The notes beneath the pieces are model-generated. The model saw only the letters and a program-made list of their open reading frames with translations, did no database searches and was not told where the DNA came from. DNA of 25,553 nt from Candidatus Pacearchaeota archaeon (lineage in GTDB: Archaea; Nanoarchaeota; Nanoarchaeia; Pacearchaeales; GW2011-AR1), in assembly GCA_002690445.1 (NCBI GenBank), contig NZER01000412.1, positions 1 through 25,553 on the forward strand, read 5' to 3'. The position numbers and the translations under genes are program-made. This document shows, piece by piece, positions 14,437 to 22,820 of this stretch; the stretch's first letter is position 1, and every line of letters begins with the position of its first letter.

Positions 14437-15014
14437 CGGTAGCGTACAAGGTGAAGATCAACGGGAAGGTCCACGACGTTTCGTTTGTGGACGGTAAGAA
14501 GGTTTACGATCCTCCCCTCGATTCGTCTACGAAGAAGCGGGACAAGGAGCGGTTCAACGATATGGTCGAGTCGGGTCAGGCGTTCGGGTGCGTGACGGAC
14601 TCGACTTTTATGGCTGGGGTCGGAACTCTGGACAAGCAGTTCGAAGGCGACGAAGTGGCTTTAGATCGGATCGTCGAGACAGCAAAGCAGAAGGGCTACA
14701 CGCCTATGCCGGGCGACTTCTATCAGCCGGGGCTCGCTGACTATGAAGGCGACCCCAAGGCGTTTGTTAAGTCCCGCGCTGATGTTCGCGAGAGGTGCAT
14801 CGAGCGGGGAGTTCCCTGTGAGGGCTCGGTGAAGGTTGGCGAAGAGGAGGTTCCCGCACAGCCTGAGCGTGTCATCAAGAAGCGAGTCAAACTCGCCAAG
14901 GATATCGTCGCCCGTAAGTTGGCTCAGGCGAAGAAGAGGAACCCGGATCTGAACGTAGCTCAGACGAGAAGCGAAATCATCGAGAAACACGGCAACAACA
15001 AGCACCTGGACTGA
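14433..15014 (+). CDS. Conserved-looking phage protein of unknown function
   Basis: The 193-residue product has a beta-rich N-terminus (VAYKVKINGKVHDVSFVDG) and a charged middle with GYTPMPGDFYQPGLADYEGD and RADVRERCIERGVPCEG. Its C-terminus is basic and helical (RVIKKRVKLAKDIVARKLAQ). No known domain is recognised. It overlaps the previous stop (ATGA) and is four bases from the head-tail adaptor, so it belongs to the connector region by position. Confidence 0.6.
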   Translation: MTVAYKVKINGKVHDVSFVDGKKVYDPPLDSSTKKRDKERFNDMVESGQAFGCVTDSTFMAGVGTLDKQFEGDEVALDRIVETAKQKGYTPMPGDFYQPGLADYEGDPKAFVKSRADVRERCIERGVPCEGSVKVGEEEVPAQPERVIKKRVKLAKDIVARKLAQAKKRNPDLNVAQTRSEIIEKHGNNKHLD

Positions 15015-15017
15015 TCT

Positions 15018-16184
15018 ATGAGTATCCAGCTCTACACCTACGAGGACGCTGTCGATCACCTGCGAACGGTTTTCGATTGCGACACCACGGGTCGGGAGGA
15101 CAAGCAGGTCAAGCACGCCATCCAGCGGGCTTACCGCGACATACCTTTCCGTCATCGCTGGAACTACTACGAGCGGCGGCACTCACTGCGAACAGAGGCT
15201 TCTCAGGACACGGGGAGCATTGCGTATACCCACTCGACTCGCACGGTGACGTTGACCGGAGCGACGTTCCCAACGAACGCCAAGTACTACCGGATCTACC
15301 TCGCATCCGATCAAGCACACTACCCGATCGAGTCCTACACCGACTCGACCAACATTGTCCTTCCAGCCAGCGAGAACCCTGGAGCCAACGTAGCGTCGGG
15401 AACTTCGTACATCATCTACCGGGCGAGCTACCCGTTCCCGTGTAACTTCAGGACGATGGACGATGCGTGGGATGTCATCGGAGACTATCCGATTCGGTAC
15501 GCCGACAACAACGAGGTTCTCGGTCACAGCACACTTCACCACATCCCCAGCACTCCGGTGATGTTCACGATCAACGCCGACGGTAACTACTACGGCGCGC
15601 TGAACATGACGTTCTCGCCGCCGCCGTCGACAGCGCGGACCTACCAGTTCTCCTACAAGGCGGCTCCCAGGCCGCTCAGCACCTACAGCTACGGCACCGG
15701 TACGGTGACATTCACTGCCGCGTCAACCACAGTCACGGGGTCCAGCACGGTCTGGACGACTGAGGATCACGATGGGGGAGTCATCCGATTCAGTACATCA
15801 GCAACAGCGCCAACTAACCGAGAGGGGTCTAATCCTTACTCGGTATACCGAATCGTCGATGCTGTTGGGAGCAATACGTCGATCACGCTCGACGCTGTCC
15901 CAGGGATTGCCGGTACAGCGGTGGCGTACACGATCAGCGATCCGCTCGACCTTACGTCGGACTCGATGCTCAACTACTTCCTGCGGCTATGCGAGTCCGA
16001 GTTCGCGGTGTTGACCAACCAGAAGGATGTCGGACAGCGAGCCGCCTTAGCGCACAACGCACTAAAGCACGCCTGTGCTGCTGAAGCGCGGTACAGGGGT
16101 TCAGCCAACGCCGGAGTGGCCGCGCCGTTCCACACTCGCGGCTGGTCCACCATTCCCGACGAAACAGTAAATCCGTCCGTGTGA
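15018..16184 (+). CDS. Head-tail adaptor protein
   Basis: The 388-residue product opens with a helical segment (TYEDAVDHLRTVF then KQVKHAIQRAYRDIPFRHRW) typical of portal-binding adaptor/connector proteins. A beta-rich middle with an inserted domain (YGTGTVTFTAASTTVTGSST) follows, then a second helical part near the end (LNYFLRLCESEFAVLTNQKD). Position after the portal and before the tail genes supports a head-completion role: it would bind below the portal and receive the tail. The inserted beta domain makes it larger than simple adaptors. The family identity is an inference. Confidence 0.65.
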   Translation: MSIQLYTYEDAVDHLRTVFDCDTTGREDKQVKHAIQRAYRDIPFRHRWNYYERRHSLRTEASQDTGSIAYTHSTRTVTLTGATFPTNAKYYRIYLASDQAHYPIESYTDSTNIVLPASENPGANVASGTSYIIYRASYPFPCNFRTMDDAWDVIGDYPIRYADNNEVLGHSTLHHIPSTPVMFTINADGNYYGALNMTFSPPPSTARTYQFSYKAAPRPLSTYSYGTGTVTFTAASTTVTGSSTVWTTEDHDGGVIRFSTSATAPTNREGSNPYSVYRIVDAVGSNTSITLDAVPGIAGTAVAYTISDPLDLTSDSMLNYFLRLCESEFAVLTNQKDVGQRAALAHNALKHACAAEARYRGSANAGVAAPFHTRGWSTIPDETVNPSV

Positions 16185-16191
16185 GTTTGAC

Positions 16192-16638
16192 ATGGCTGTT
16201 CTCAACGACTGCATGACCGACATCAAAAACCAGATCGACGCGCTCAGTCTCTCGGACTTGGGCGACAACAACGTCGTGATCAGGAAGGCCCCTTGGGATC
16301 TTGAGCGAAACCGAATTCACACTGGGATCACCGTCCACCTTCCGCTGCAGGAACACGAACTACCCGGAACGAACAGCTGCGACGACATCGTCTATCCGAT
16401 CATGGTCACTGTCATCCGTGGGACGGGCGGCAGTGAGCTGGACAACATGGCGAGGCTTGGAACGTGGCGACAGAAGATCCGACGCGAGTTCATAAACCAA
16501 CGGCTATCGACGGTGGTCTCCGTCTACACATGCCGGATTAAGTTCGGGCGTGTTTTGCTCCCGAAACAGTATCGCGATAACTACGACGCCACAACGATGG
16601 CCATCTTGTGTGTGTCTCGTGAAACGAGAGGAAACTGA
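16192..16638 (+). CDS. Putative tail terminator/completion protein
   Basis: The 148-residue alpha/beta protein (MAVLNDCMTDIKNQIDAL, then ITVHLPLQEHELPG and YPIMVTVIRGTGG, with helix RQKIRREFINQ) has the size and strand-helix pattern of tail terminator proteins that cap the tail tube at the head side. It stands just before the tail tube gene, where such genes lie in siphoviruses. No sequence-specific motif is visible. Confidence 0.5.
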   Translation: MAVLNDCMTDIKNQIDALSLSDLGDNNVVIRKAPWDLERNRIHTGITVHLPLQEHELPGTNSCDDIVYPIMVTVIRGTGGSELDNMARLGTWRQKIRREFINQRLSTVVSVYTCRIKFGRVLLPKQYRDNYDATTMAILCVSRETRGN

Positions 16639-16640
16639 CA

Positions 16641-17540
16641 ATGGCATGTAACGCTGCCCATGGCGCTCAAGGACGGGTCTGCATCGAGCAGGCTGCGAGT
16701 CTTAGTTCTTCCGCTCTGTACCTCGATTTCGTCCGTGAGGGCGTCGAGCAGGTGCAAACCCACGTCAACAGTGACGGGATTCGGAACACTCGGTCCTTGC
16801 ACACCAACCGTAACCGCGCTCAGGCTACTTTTGTGCGAGGTCCGATCGTCTGCCATCCGTCTCCGTTGGATCTCGACACACTCCTCCCGCTCATCTTGGG
16901 CGCGGCAGAGTCTACCGACACATTCGCGCTCGCGGAGACGATCCCCGACTGCATCATCGGCAAAGATCTTGACGGCGTTCTCTACGACTACGCGGAGAGC
17001 AAGGTCAACCGCGCTGTCTTCAGCAGTCAGGCTGGCGGTCTGCTCGAACTGCGGATGGACTTCCTGGGAGTGGCTCAGGCTTCGCTAGGCGCTTGGCCTT
17101 CGATCACGCTTGGAACCACCTTAGCTGACCAACCACTAGTCCACAGCGATTCGACGACGGCGCTTAATCTAGACGGAAACGCCATCGCCATGATGAACTG
17201 GCGGATGACGATTGAGAACGGACTTGACCTGCGATTCACGAACTCGCTGACGCCGACTTCGATCTGCCCGCATTGGCGGAAGATCACGGTTGAATTCACG
17301 ATCCCGTATTTCTCCGCCAACGAGAAAGCACTCTACACGACCGGCATCTCGGCGATCGCTGGTGACGTGACCTTCACGAACTCCGCTGTTTCCACAAAGT
17401 TCGACTGGGCCGCACTTCATCTTGAAGCGCGGACGCCCGTGATTCGAGGAAAGAAGGAGATCGCTCAACACCTCAAGTACTCGGCGCTAGAGACGGCGTC
17501 GGCGAAGGAACTTGTGGTGACGAACGACTCTGCTGTCTAA
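16641..17540 (+). CDS. Major tail tube protein
   Basis: This 299-residue protein is beta-rich, with segments such as QVQTHVNSDGIRNTRSLHTN near the N-terminus and PIVCHPSPLDLDTLLPLILG. It fits a tail tube family (Phage_tube_2-like) that polymerises into the non-contractile tube. The following chaperone with a frameshift site is the standard neighbour of a tail tube gene and strongly supports the call. A GAGAGGA site precedes the ATG. No sheath gene is present between these genes, which points to a siphovirus tail. Confidence 0.75.
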   Translation: MACNAAHGAQGRVCIEQAASLSSSALYLDFVREGVEQVQTHVNSDGIRNTRSLHTNRNRAQATFVRGPIVCHPSPLDLDTLLPLILGAAESTDTFALAETIPDCIIGKDLDGVLYDYAESKVNRAVFSSQAGGLLELRMDFLGVAQASLGAWPSITLGTTLADQPLVHSDSTTALNLDGNAIAMMNWRMTIENGLDLRFTNSLTPTSICPHWRKITVEFTIPYFSANEKALYTTGISAIAGDVTFTNSAVSTKFDWAALHLEARTPVIRGKKEIAQHLKYSALETASAKELVVTNDSAV

Positions 17541-17561
17541 CACTGACCGACGAGGGTAACC

Positions 17562-17918
17562 ATGAGCTGTTCCTACATCTACGACGGCTACACGCAAGAT
17601 GGCTTGATCTTGGCGAAGGAGGGTCTTCACGACGAGATCCGCTTTCTGTTCCGGCCGAAGGTTGGTCGTAGTCGCGCGGCTGTCTACGACAAGATGGGTC
17701 TCAGAGAAACTCGCGCTGACAGGGAGGATGTGATCAACGAGGCGATCGCCAGCGCGATTGTCGAATGGAACGTCCGTAACGGAGACGAGTCCACCGTCCC
17801 CCCGGACATCGAACACATCGAGAAGATCCACCCGGCGGCCAAGCCTTCGATGTTCGAGCAGATCATGGGCAACAAGCCCAAGGAAAGAGACGACCAGCAG
17901 GACGCGGCAAAAAACTAG
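17562..17918 (+). CDS. Tail assembly chaperone, short form (G-like)
   Basis: The 118-residue product lies between the tail tube and the next tail gene, as gene G of lambda-type phages does. It is mostly helical with acidic patches (ETRADREDVINEAIASAIVE) and a charged C-terminus (KPKERDDQQDAAKN). Family members bind the tape measure and tube subunits during tail assembly and are absent from the mature virion. The gene ends at a slippery site that allows a longer fusion product. Identification rests on gene order plus the frameshift signal. Confidence 0.8.
   Translation: MSCSYIYDGYTQDGLILAKEGLHDEIRFLFRPKVGRSRAAVYDKMGLRETRADREDVINEAIASAIVEWNVRNGDESTVPPDIEHIEKIHPAAKPSMFEQIMGNKPKERDDQQDAAKN
17909..17915 (+). 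promoter_or_regulatory. Programmed -1 ribosomal frameshift site
   Basis: The heptamer A AAA AAC is in the correct phase (X XXY YYZ): GCA AAA AAC TAG in frame 0. It sits directly before the stop codon of the short chaperone. A -1 slip places the ribosome on CTA GCG AAC GGG GTG, the frame that stays open to 18259. This is the arrangement known for G/GT of lambda and relatives. Confidence 0.9.
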
Positions 17919-18259
17919 CGAACGGGGTGAGGCTGGCCATCCTTCACCCCCGACTTGAATCCCGAGACTGCCAGCATTGCCTGAAGTACCAATACAACGA
18001 ATCGAATGGAGAGCTGGTAACGAAGTGGGGCGTCCCGCAAGAGAGGTACACCCCAGCACCGTGTCAAGAGCCGTCGGGTTGCCCTAAGGGGACGCCTGAC
18101 AGCAGTAGGTCACTAACGTATCGAAACAAACTGGCTTGGTTGTTCCACCGGGAGTGCCGAGCCGTAGGGAGTTTCCCAGACGACGACATTGTCAGGCGCA
18201 ACGCCTTGATCATCGAAGAAGCTGAGGCGTGGGCGAGGGAACTGCAGAGCGATGGATGA
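17915..18259 (+). CDS. Frameshifted extension of the tail chaperone (GT-like, T part)
   Basis: Read after a -1 slip, this adds 114 residues to the 118-residue chaperone, giving a 232-residue fusion (join 17562..17915, 17915..18259). The extension holds Cys at fusion positions 137, 140, 168 and 174 (DCQHC then CQEPSGC), a probable zinc site, then LAWLFHRECRAVGSFPDDDI and a helical end. It has no strong independent start: the GTG at 17927 has only a weak site. The 3' end overlaps the next gene by eight bases. Its likely role is recruiting the tape measure or tube as in lambda GT. Confidence 0.8.
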   Translation, partial: LANGVRLAILHPRLESRDCQHCLKYQYNESNGELVTKWGVPQERYTPAPCQEPSGCPKGTPDSSRSLTYRNKLAWLFHRECRAVGSFPDDDIVRRNALIIEEAEAWARELQSDG

Positions 18260-19154
18260 AGAACTCCAAGACGACGGCTACCTTGCCGAAGACCCGTACT
18301 CTTTCGAGCAGGACGGCGGCGCTTTCCTGTTCGATGAGGAGGAAGGCCAGGACGACGTTGCCGATATGGACCTGCTGAGTATGGACGAGTCGGTTGACAT
18401 GCCCGAGCAGGTGAACCTGGACTCACTGGGCGAAATGCCGGACGACGAGTACAGCGAGAGTTCACCGGACCTGCGCGGCGAGGTGGAGGAGCCCGAAGAG
18501 GTTTCGTTCGCCACTGACTTCGATGAGGTCGAAGAGGCGGAGTTTGATCTTTCGCCGGACCTGCCAACGTCTGAACCTATCGAGCCGATGCAGTCGAGCG
18601 ATCTTTCTGTTGAAGACGTGTCGGTCGATATGCCGGAGGCGGCTGAGTTCGCTGAGTCTCCGCAGTTGTCGGCTACGGACGTTGGTCAACCTGAGGACCT
18701 CAACTTCAGCATGGCCACTACAAGCCTGCCGGAAGCTGAGGTCACACAGGAAGCCAACGTCGTAGCCGATGTCCCCGACAGCATCGATGTAACCGAAACA
18801 GATCTGGAATTTCCAGAATCAACGATACCCTCGTTTGAGTCGTCTCCGATGCCGGGATCAATCGTCTCCCCGGTTATCGGGGGCGGCTCTTTGGAACAAG
18901 TTGACCAAGAGTCCGTGGATGTTTCAAGTTCTCAGATAGGTCACGGCCCTAAGCCGGTGGAGTTTTCAGAAGAGGAGCCCGAGGTGGAGGATGAGTTCGA
19001 CGACTCAACTATCAAGTCGGCAGGCGTGGAGATCAAGTCGGGAATGCAGGCGATCAGCACGCAGATCAACGACATGTTTACCGGGATTGTTGGTGCCGTG
19101 AACGACATGCAAAGAGACATCCGTGACCTCCAAGACGGGAGGTTCGGACGTTGA
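18252..19154 (+). CDS. Acidic, mostly disordered protein in the tape-measure position
   Basis: The 300-residue product is extremely rich in Glu, Asp, Ser and Pro over residues 1-245 (for example FDEVEEAEFDLSPDLP and MPGSIVSPVIGGG), with little regular helix. The last 50 residues form an amphipathic helix (IKSGMQAISTQINDMFTGIV, then NDMQRDIRDLQ). It directly follows the G/GT chaperone, where the tape measure protein normally lies, but it is far shorter and not uniformly helical. It could be an unusual short tape measure, a tail-tip assembly factor, or a non-virion chaperone. Start ATG 18252 overlaps the previous stop. No family is recognised. Confidence 0.7.
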   Translation: MDEELQDDGYLAEDPYSFEQDGGAFLFDEEEGQDDVADMDLLSMDESVDMPEQVNLDSLGEMPDDEYSESSPDLRGEVEEPEEVSFATDFDEVEEAEFDLSPDLPTSEPIEPMQSSDLSVEDVSVDMPEAAEFAESPQLSATDVGQPEDLNFSMATTSLPEAEVTQEANVVADVPDSIDVTETDLEFPESTIPSFESSPMPGSIVSPVIGGGSLEQVDQESVDVSSSQIGHGPKPVEFSEEEPEVEDEFDDSTIKSAGVEIKSGMQAISTQINDMFTGIVGAVNDMQRDIRDLQDGRFGR

Positions 19155-19879
19155 CCTACTTCAAATACGGCACTTACCAGCATCCCGTCAGCGAGGTCAA
19201 ACTCGCCACTCACGACATGTTTCGGACCGTTACCAAGCGGGGACACCGGGACCGTGTTCGTCATCGGATGCAGCTCATCGGAGAGATCAAGTCGAGCACT
19301 CAGGCCGACTTCATCACGAACATCAACGCGCTGCAATCCGGGTACTCGCTGAACAACGAGGACGCCGGTCTTTACTTCGAAGATGACACAGCAACACCGC
19401 ACGTCCTGTACACCAACAACTCGATCAACGGCGTCGAGATGAAACGCTTGACGTGGTCTGGTCAGAAGGGTGGCGAACTGGCGACGGTCAGGACCTTCTC
19501 GATCGTGCTGGAGGCTGAGTACTTGGAGACGGGTGGCGTTACGACGAACTTGGAGGAGTGGTCGGAGAAGATGATCTACGTGGGGACGGGCGGGCCACGT
19601 TTCGCTGTTATCGAAAGCGAGATAGGTCCACCCGATTACCAGATGGTGAATCAGAAGACAGGTGGATCGTGTATCCAGACTGGGTACGCGGTCGGAACTG
19701 AAGTGTACCAGCTTCCGAATGACCCATTGTTCCCGGCTTTCGAGCAGACAGACCGACGGAGAGTGATCTTCACTGGTCCGACCTCTCAGAGGAACGATCT
19801 GGTCGACTTCCGCACAGAATGGACTTACTTCTTTGAGGGGCCGGGTGGCTTCTCGGGCATCATGCCGACAGCTCGATAG
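19151..19879 (+). CDS. Beta-rich tail protein with TTG start
   Basis: The 242-residue product is beta-rich with aromatic and Gly turns (RTFSIVLEAEYLETGGVTTN, then VIFTGPTSQRND and TEWTYFFEGPGG), suggestive of a distal tail or tube-end protein. The start is TTG 19151, overlapping the previous TGA (TTGA), with GGGAGG about eight bases upstream. The next in-frame ATG is 22 codons in and would remove a conserved-looking start. It has no signal peptide or catalytic motif. Confidence 0.6.
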   Translation: MTYFKYGTYQHPVSEVKLATHDMFRTVTKRGHRDRVRHRMQLIGEIKSSTQADFITNINALQSGYSLNNEDAGLYFEDDTATPHVLYTNNSINGVEMKRLTWSGQKGGELATVRTFSIVLEAEYLETGGVTTNLEEWSEKMIYVGTGGPRFAVIESEIGPPDYQMVNQKTGGSCIQTGYAVGTEVYQLPNDPLFPAFEQTDRRRVIFTGPTSQRNDLVDFRTEWTYFFEGPGGFSGIMPTAR

Positions 19880-19887
19880 GATACGTT

Positions 19888-21204
19888 ATGGCGAATCACA
19901 TTTGGGTCGGTCGTGCAGCACCTCAGTACCAAGAGGATACGATCGCGATTGCGGGAACTTGGGTGGCGGCTGACACCATCACCATCGACCTCGATAGCGG
20001 TCCACCTTTGGTACTGACGATTGGCTCCACGTCGATTAACGATATCGGAACGGACATTGTGTACATGCTGGAGAAGTCCGGCTCTCTGGCGACTGGCTCC
20101 ACGCTGACATCTACTGGTCAAGAGACTCCCGAGTTCAGCCAGTTGTCGGATGTTTCGTACGACTCCTCGACCTCCAAGGTACATGTGAAGGGCAAAGCGG
20201 ACGGACGCCCATTCACGCTCAATGTGTCGGAGACATCCACGTCAGGGACGCTCACTAAGGCTTCGGTAACCACTCCGACAGGGCCTCATACCGCTGACGA
20301 CGCGGACAACTGGATCAACGGAGTTCCAGTGGCGGCGGGGACGGTAGTGTTCGACGAGCGCGCCCAGAGTGACCTGAAGTACAAGCTGGATCAATCGACC
20401 GTCGCGGTGTCGCAAATCGATTACACCAGCGAGTGCACCGTCAATGTCGGTCTCCCCGAGACCAACACGGACGACCCGGCGAATCCCTTCTACGAGACGC
20501 TGGAGACGTACTACAAGATCGGCACCGTTACCAACGCGCTGGCGTTGAATGTCGGCGACGGTCCTGGGGTGGCGTCGATGGGTTGGTTCAACATCGACAC
20601 AGGTACGGCGGTTGTGACCGCCAACTTCGTGAAGACTGGAGTCCGGTCCACCCAGGCTCCCTTCCGCTGGGTTGGGACGGGCGGGGGTACGTGGGACATC
20701 GACAAGGGCGACATCGAGTTGGCGACCCTCTACGGGGAAACCGGCACGATCTCGACTCTGCGGGTGGCTTACGTGTCGAACAAGCTGAACGACGTAACGC
20801 TAGTCACTGGGTCGGGCCTCACCCCCACTACCTTCAAGCAGACGGGTGGTCAAGTCACAGCGTTCGGAACACTGGGAACTGCGACGATCACAGGTGGAAC
20901 GGTTGAGTACCGAGCGAACGGCGCTTCAGCGTCAACCTTCTCGGAGGTCCGTAACGCTCGCGTCACGTACATGTCACCCGATACTGTGACGGCAACGGTA
21001 CGCCGGGCGGGCATCTTTGACTTCTCGAAGGACCAGCGCAGCCGGACAGTAGCTGCGGTTGATCTATACGAGGGGGCGACTTGGAAGGACCCCGATGACA
21101 CGGTCACCTACTCAGCGGGAATCGATGTGAACTGCGCGATCAACGAGTTGGCGGAGTTCGATGTACCCGCCATCAAGAAGTGGACTCCAGGTACGGTTAG
21201 CTAA
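19888..21204 (+). CDS. Beta-rich tail or fibre protein
   Basis: The 438-residue product is almost wholly beta-structured, with repeated Thr/Gly/Val strands. Segments include TADDADNWINGVPVAAGTVV, VGTGGGTWDIDKGDIELATL and QTGGQVTAFGTLGTATITGG. The last region reads like a beta-solenoid, as in phage fibres or adhesins. The 'DNWING-P' segment is like those before solenoid domains in surface proteins. It shares one base with the next start (TAATG), so the two are coupled. A role at the tail tip or in host binding is plausible but inferred. Confidence 0.55.
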   Translation: MANHIWVGRAAPQYQEDTIAIAGTWVAADTITIDLDSGPPLVLTIGSTSINDIGTDIVYMLEKSGSLATGSTLTSTGQETPEFSQLSDVSYDSSTSKVHVKGKADGRPFTLNVSETSTSGTLTKASVTTPTGPHTADDADNWINGVPVAAGTVVFDERAQSDLKYKLDQSTVAVSQIDYTSECTVNVGLPETNTDDPANPFYETLETYYKIGTVTNALALNVGDGPGVASMGWFNIDTGTAVVTANFVKTGVRSTQAPFRWVGTGGGTWDIDKGDIELATLYGETGTISTLRVAYVSNKLNDVTLVTGSGLTPTTFKQTGGQVTAFGTLGTATITGGTVEYRANGASASTFSEVRNARVTYMSPDTVTATVRRAGIFDFSKDQRSRTVAAVDLYEGATWKDPDDTVTYSAGIDVNCAINELAEFDVPAIKKWTPGTVS

Positions 21205-22820
21205 TGGCAGCGACTCCTACATACTCCACGTTCGCTGGGTTTCAGGCGGTTGGCGGTCACATGACGCTGTCCTACGGCGCGAGTCCGTCCACCGGCGTGA
21301 TCGTTACTCCGGCGATGGAGGTAGCTCCTACGGTCACCGACCTCGTGCTTACTCACGGCGCGACGACAGTTCGGTTCCCAGATACGTGTGTTGTCAAGAG
21401 CAACTACTTCCGGCGCGGCGGTCACTACATGCGGCACCTCGTTTGCGACAAGCGGTGGAAGTGGCGACAGGCGACGATCGGTGGACGATACAACCGGAGG
21501 CGCGCTGACGGCGAGGTTGCGGAGAGCGACAAGAAGACCACTCGGGAGCTGTTCGAGTTGCTGTTCGATGCCGTGGGGGAGTCCAGTCCAGATCTGAGTC
21601 AGGTTCCGACGGGCACCTTCTTCGAGGTCGACTGGGGTAGCGAGTCCAATGTGGCGGCGCAGATGGACCTTCTCGCTCAGAGGCTGGGTTTGCGCATCTG
21701 TCCGACGACGACGGGTGGGTACGCGGTGTTCCCGGTTGGCGGTGGGCCAGACCTGCCCGTTCTGGATTCGATGACGAACAGCGACAACGCGATCGAGCAC
21801 GAGAAGCCGAAGTACATCCAGGTGGTCTGCGGTCCTACGGAATACCAGAACCTGTGGGTTCTCCAGGCGTTGGCGTTGGAGAGCGACAACTCTTGGGTGG
21901 AGCTGGACGACGCGAGCTACAAGCCTACCGGCGGGTGGGAGTCGATCCACCCCGAATCCATGCAGGGTGTCGATTCCGCTTCGCATGAGCTGGCCATCCG
22001 GTCAGTCTACCGGGCTTACCAGCTAGACCAGCTGGCGAACGGCGGTAAGACGATTCCAGGTTACGACGGTGCCGCCCTCGAATCGATAGACCAGATCCTC
22101 CCTCTGCGGGAAGGATTGCTCGACAGCGGTGACGACTGGGCTACGGACTTCACACTCTCCAAGTCGGAGGATGTCAGGGGGGTGTTCGCAACGGACAACT
22201 TGATCCAAGAGAACACGGCATCCGCCGACGTGGAGTACACCGGGCCTTTCGATGTCAACCGAGATCACGGCATGTTCCTCTTCGATCGTCCGGTCTTCAA
22301 GATCGACAGCCACGCGTATTACTCGCTCAACGAAATCCCGGCTGAGCCGTGGCTCTACGCCAGGATCACCCACACGGTCAGGGACGATGACGGCAAGGTG
22401 GACGCCTTAGTTGTCCGGCGCGACATCGGTGGTCCGTCCGGCGTGCGCAGTATGCAGAGACCGGATCTCGTCCGTCGAGTCACCCAGGAGTACGCGACGA
22501 CGGGAGCGTTGACCAACCGTCTGGGTACTTGGTCGCCGACGACTTTGGCCGACAACCAGAGCGACATCGAGTCAGAAGCTGAACTCCAGTTGGACCAGAT
22601 GGAGCAGATGTTTACGGAGGGGAAAGACATCGAGTACCCCGGCATCGCACCTGTGAACCTAACCGGTAAGATCGCGCAGGTCCGGTGGGACTGGGGTCAC
22701 GGCGAAGCTGCTAAGACTCGGGCGAGCACATTCGAGTTCGATTGGCACTCCGCTTCCGCCGACGAGCGCATTGCGACTACGTCGATGAGTGTCCTTCAGT
22801 CGGAGGTACTCAAGCTGTGA
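21204..22820 (+). CDS. Putative tail hub / baseplate protein
   Basis: The 538-residue product mixes beta and helix. Residues 1-105 are beta-rich and Arg-rich (CDKRWKWRQATIGGRYNRRR). The next part has TTRELFELLFDAVGESSPDL and QMDLLAQRLGLRICPTTTGG, a pattern seen in hub proteins of the gpD/gp27 class. The rest includes an acidic QLDQMEQMFTEGKDIEYPGI segment. Hub proteins form the ring at the tail tip. Assignment is by pattern and gene order, and the family is not confirmed. The end overlaps the next gene's GTG start. Confidence 0.5.
   Translation: MAATPTYSTFAGFQAVGGHMTLSYGASPSTGVIVTPAMEVAPTVTDLVLTHGATTVRFPDTCVVKSNYFRRGGHYMRHLVCDKRWKWRQATIGGRYNRRRADGEVAESDKKTTRELFELLFDAVGESSPDLSQVPTGTFFEVDWGSESNVAAQMDLLAQRLGLRICPTTTGGYAVFPVGGGPDLPVLDSMTNSDNAIEHEKPKYIQVVCGPTEYQNLWVLQALALESDNSWVELDDASYKPTGGWESIHPESMQGVDSASHELAIRSVYRAYQLDQLANGGKTIPGYDGAALESIDQILPLREGLLDSGDDWATDFTLSKSEDVRGVFATDNLIQENTASADVEYTGPFDVNRDHGMFLFDRPVFKIDSHAYYSLNEIPAEPWLYARITHTVRDDDGKVDALVVRRDIGGPSGVRSMQRPDLVRRVTQEYATTGALTNRLGTWSPTTLADNQSDIESEAELQLDQMEQMFTEGKDIEYPGIAPVNLTGKIAQVRWDWGHGEAAKTRASTFEFDWHSASADERIATTSMSVLQSEVLKL

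Noticed and set aside
13558..15014. Possible gene fusion or frameshift between 13550, 13867 and 14433
   Set aside because: Each has its own complete frame and ATGA-type overlap, which is normal translational coupling, not breakage.
21201..21986. 261-codon minus-strand frame
   Set aside because: It is antisense to the hub candidate and Arg/Val-rich, typical of a shadow frame.
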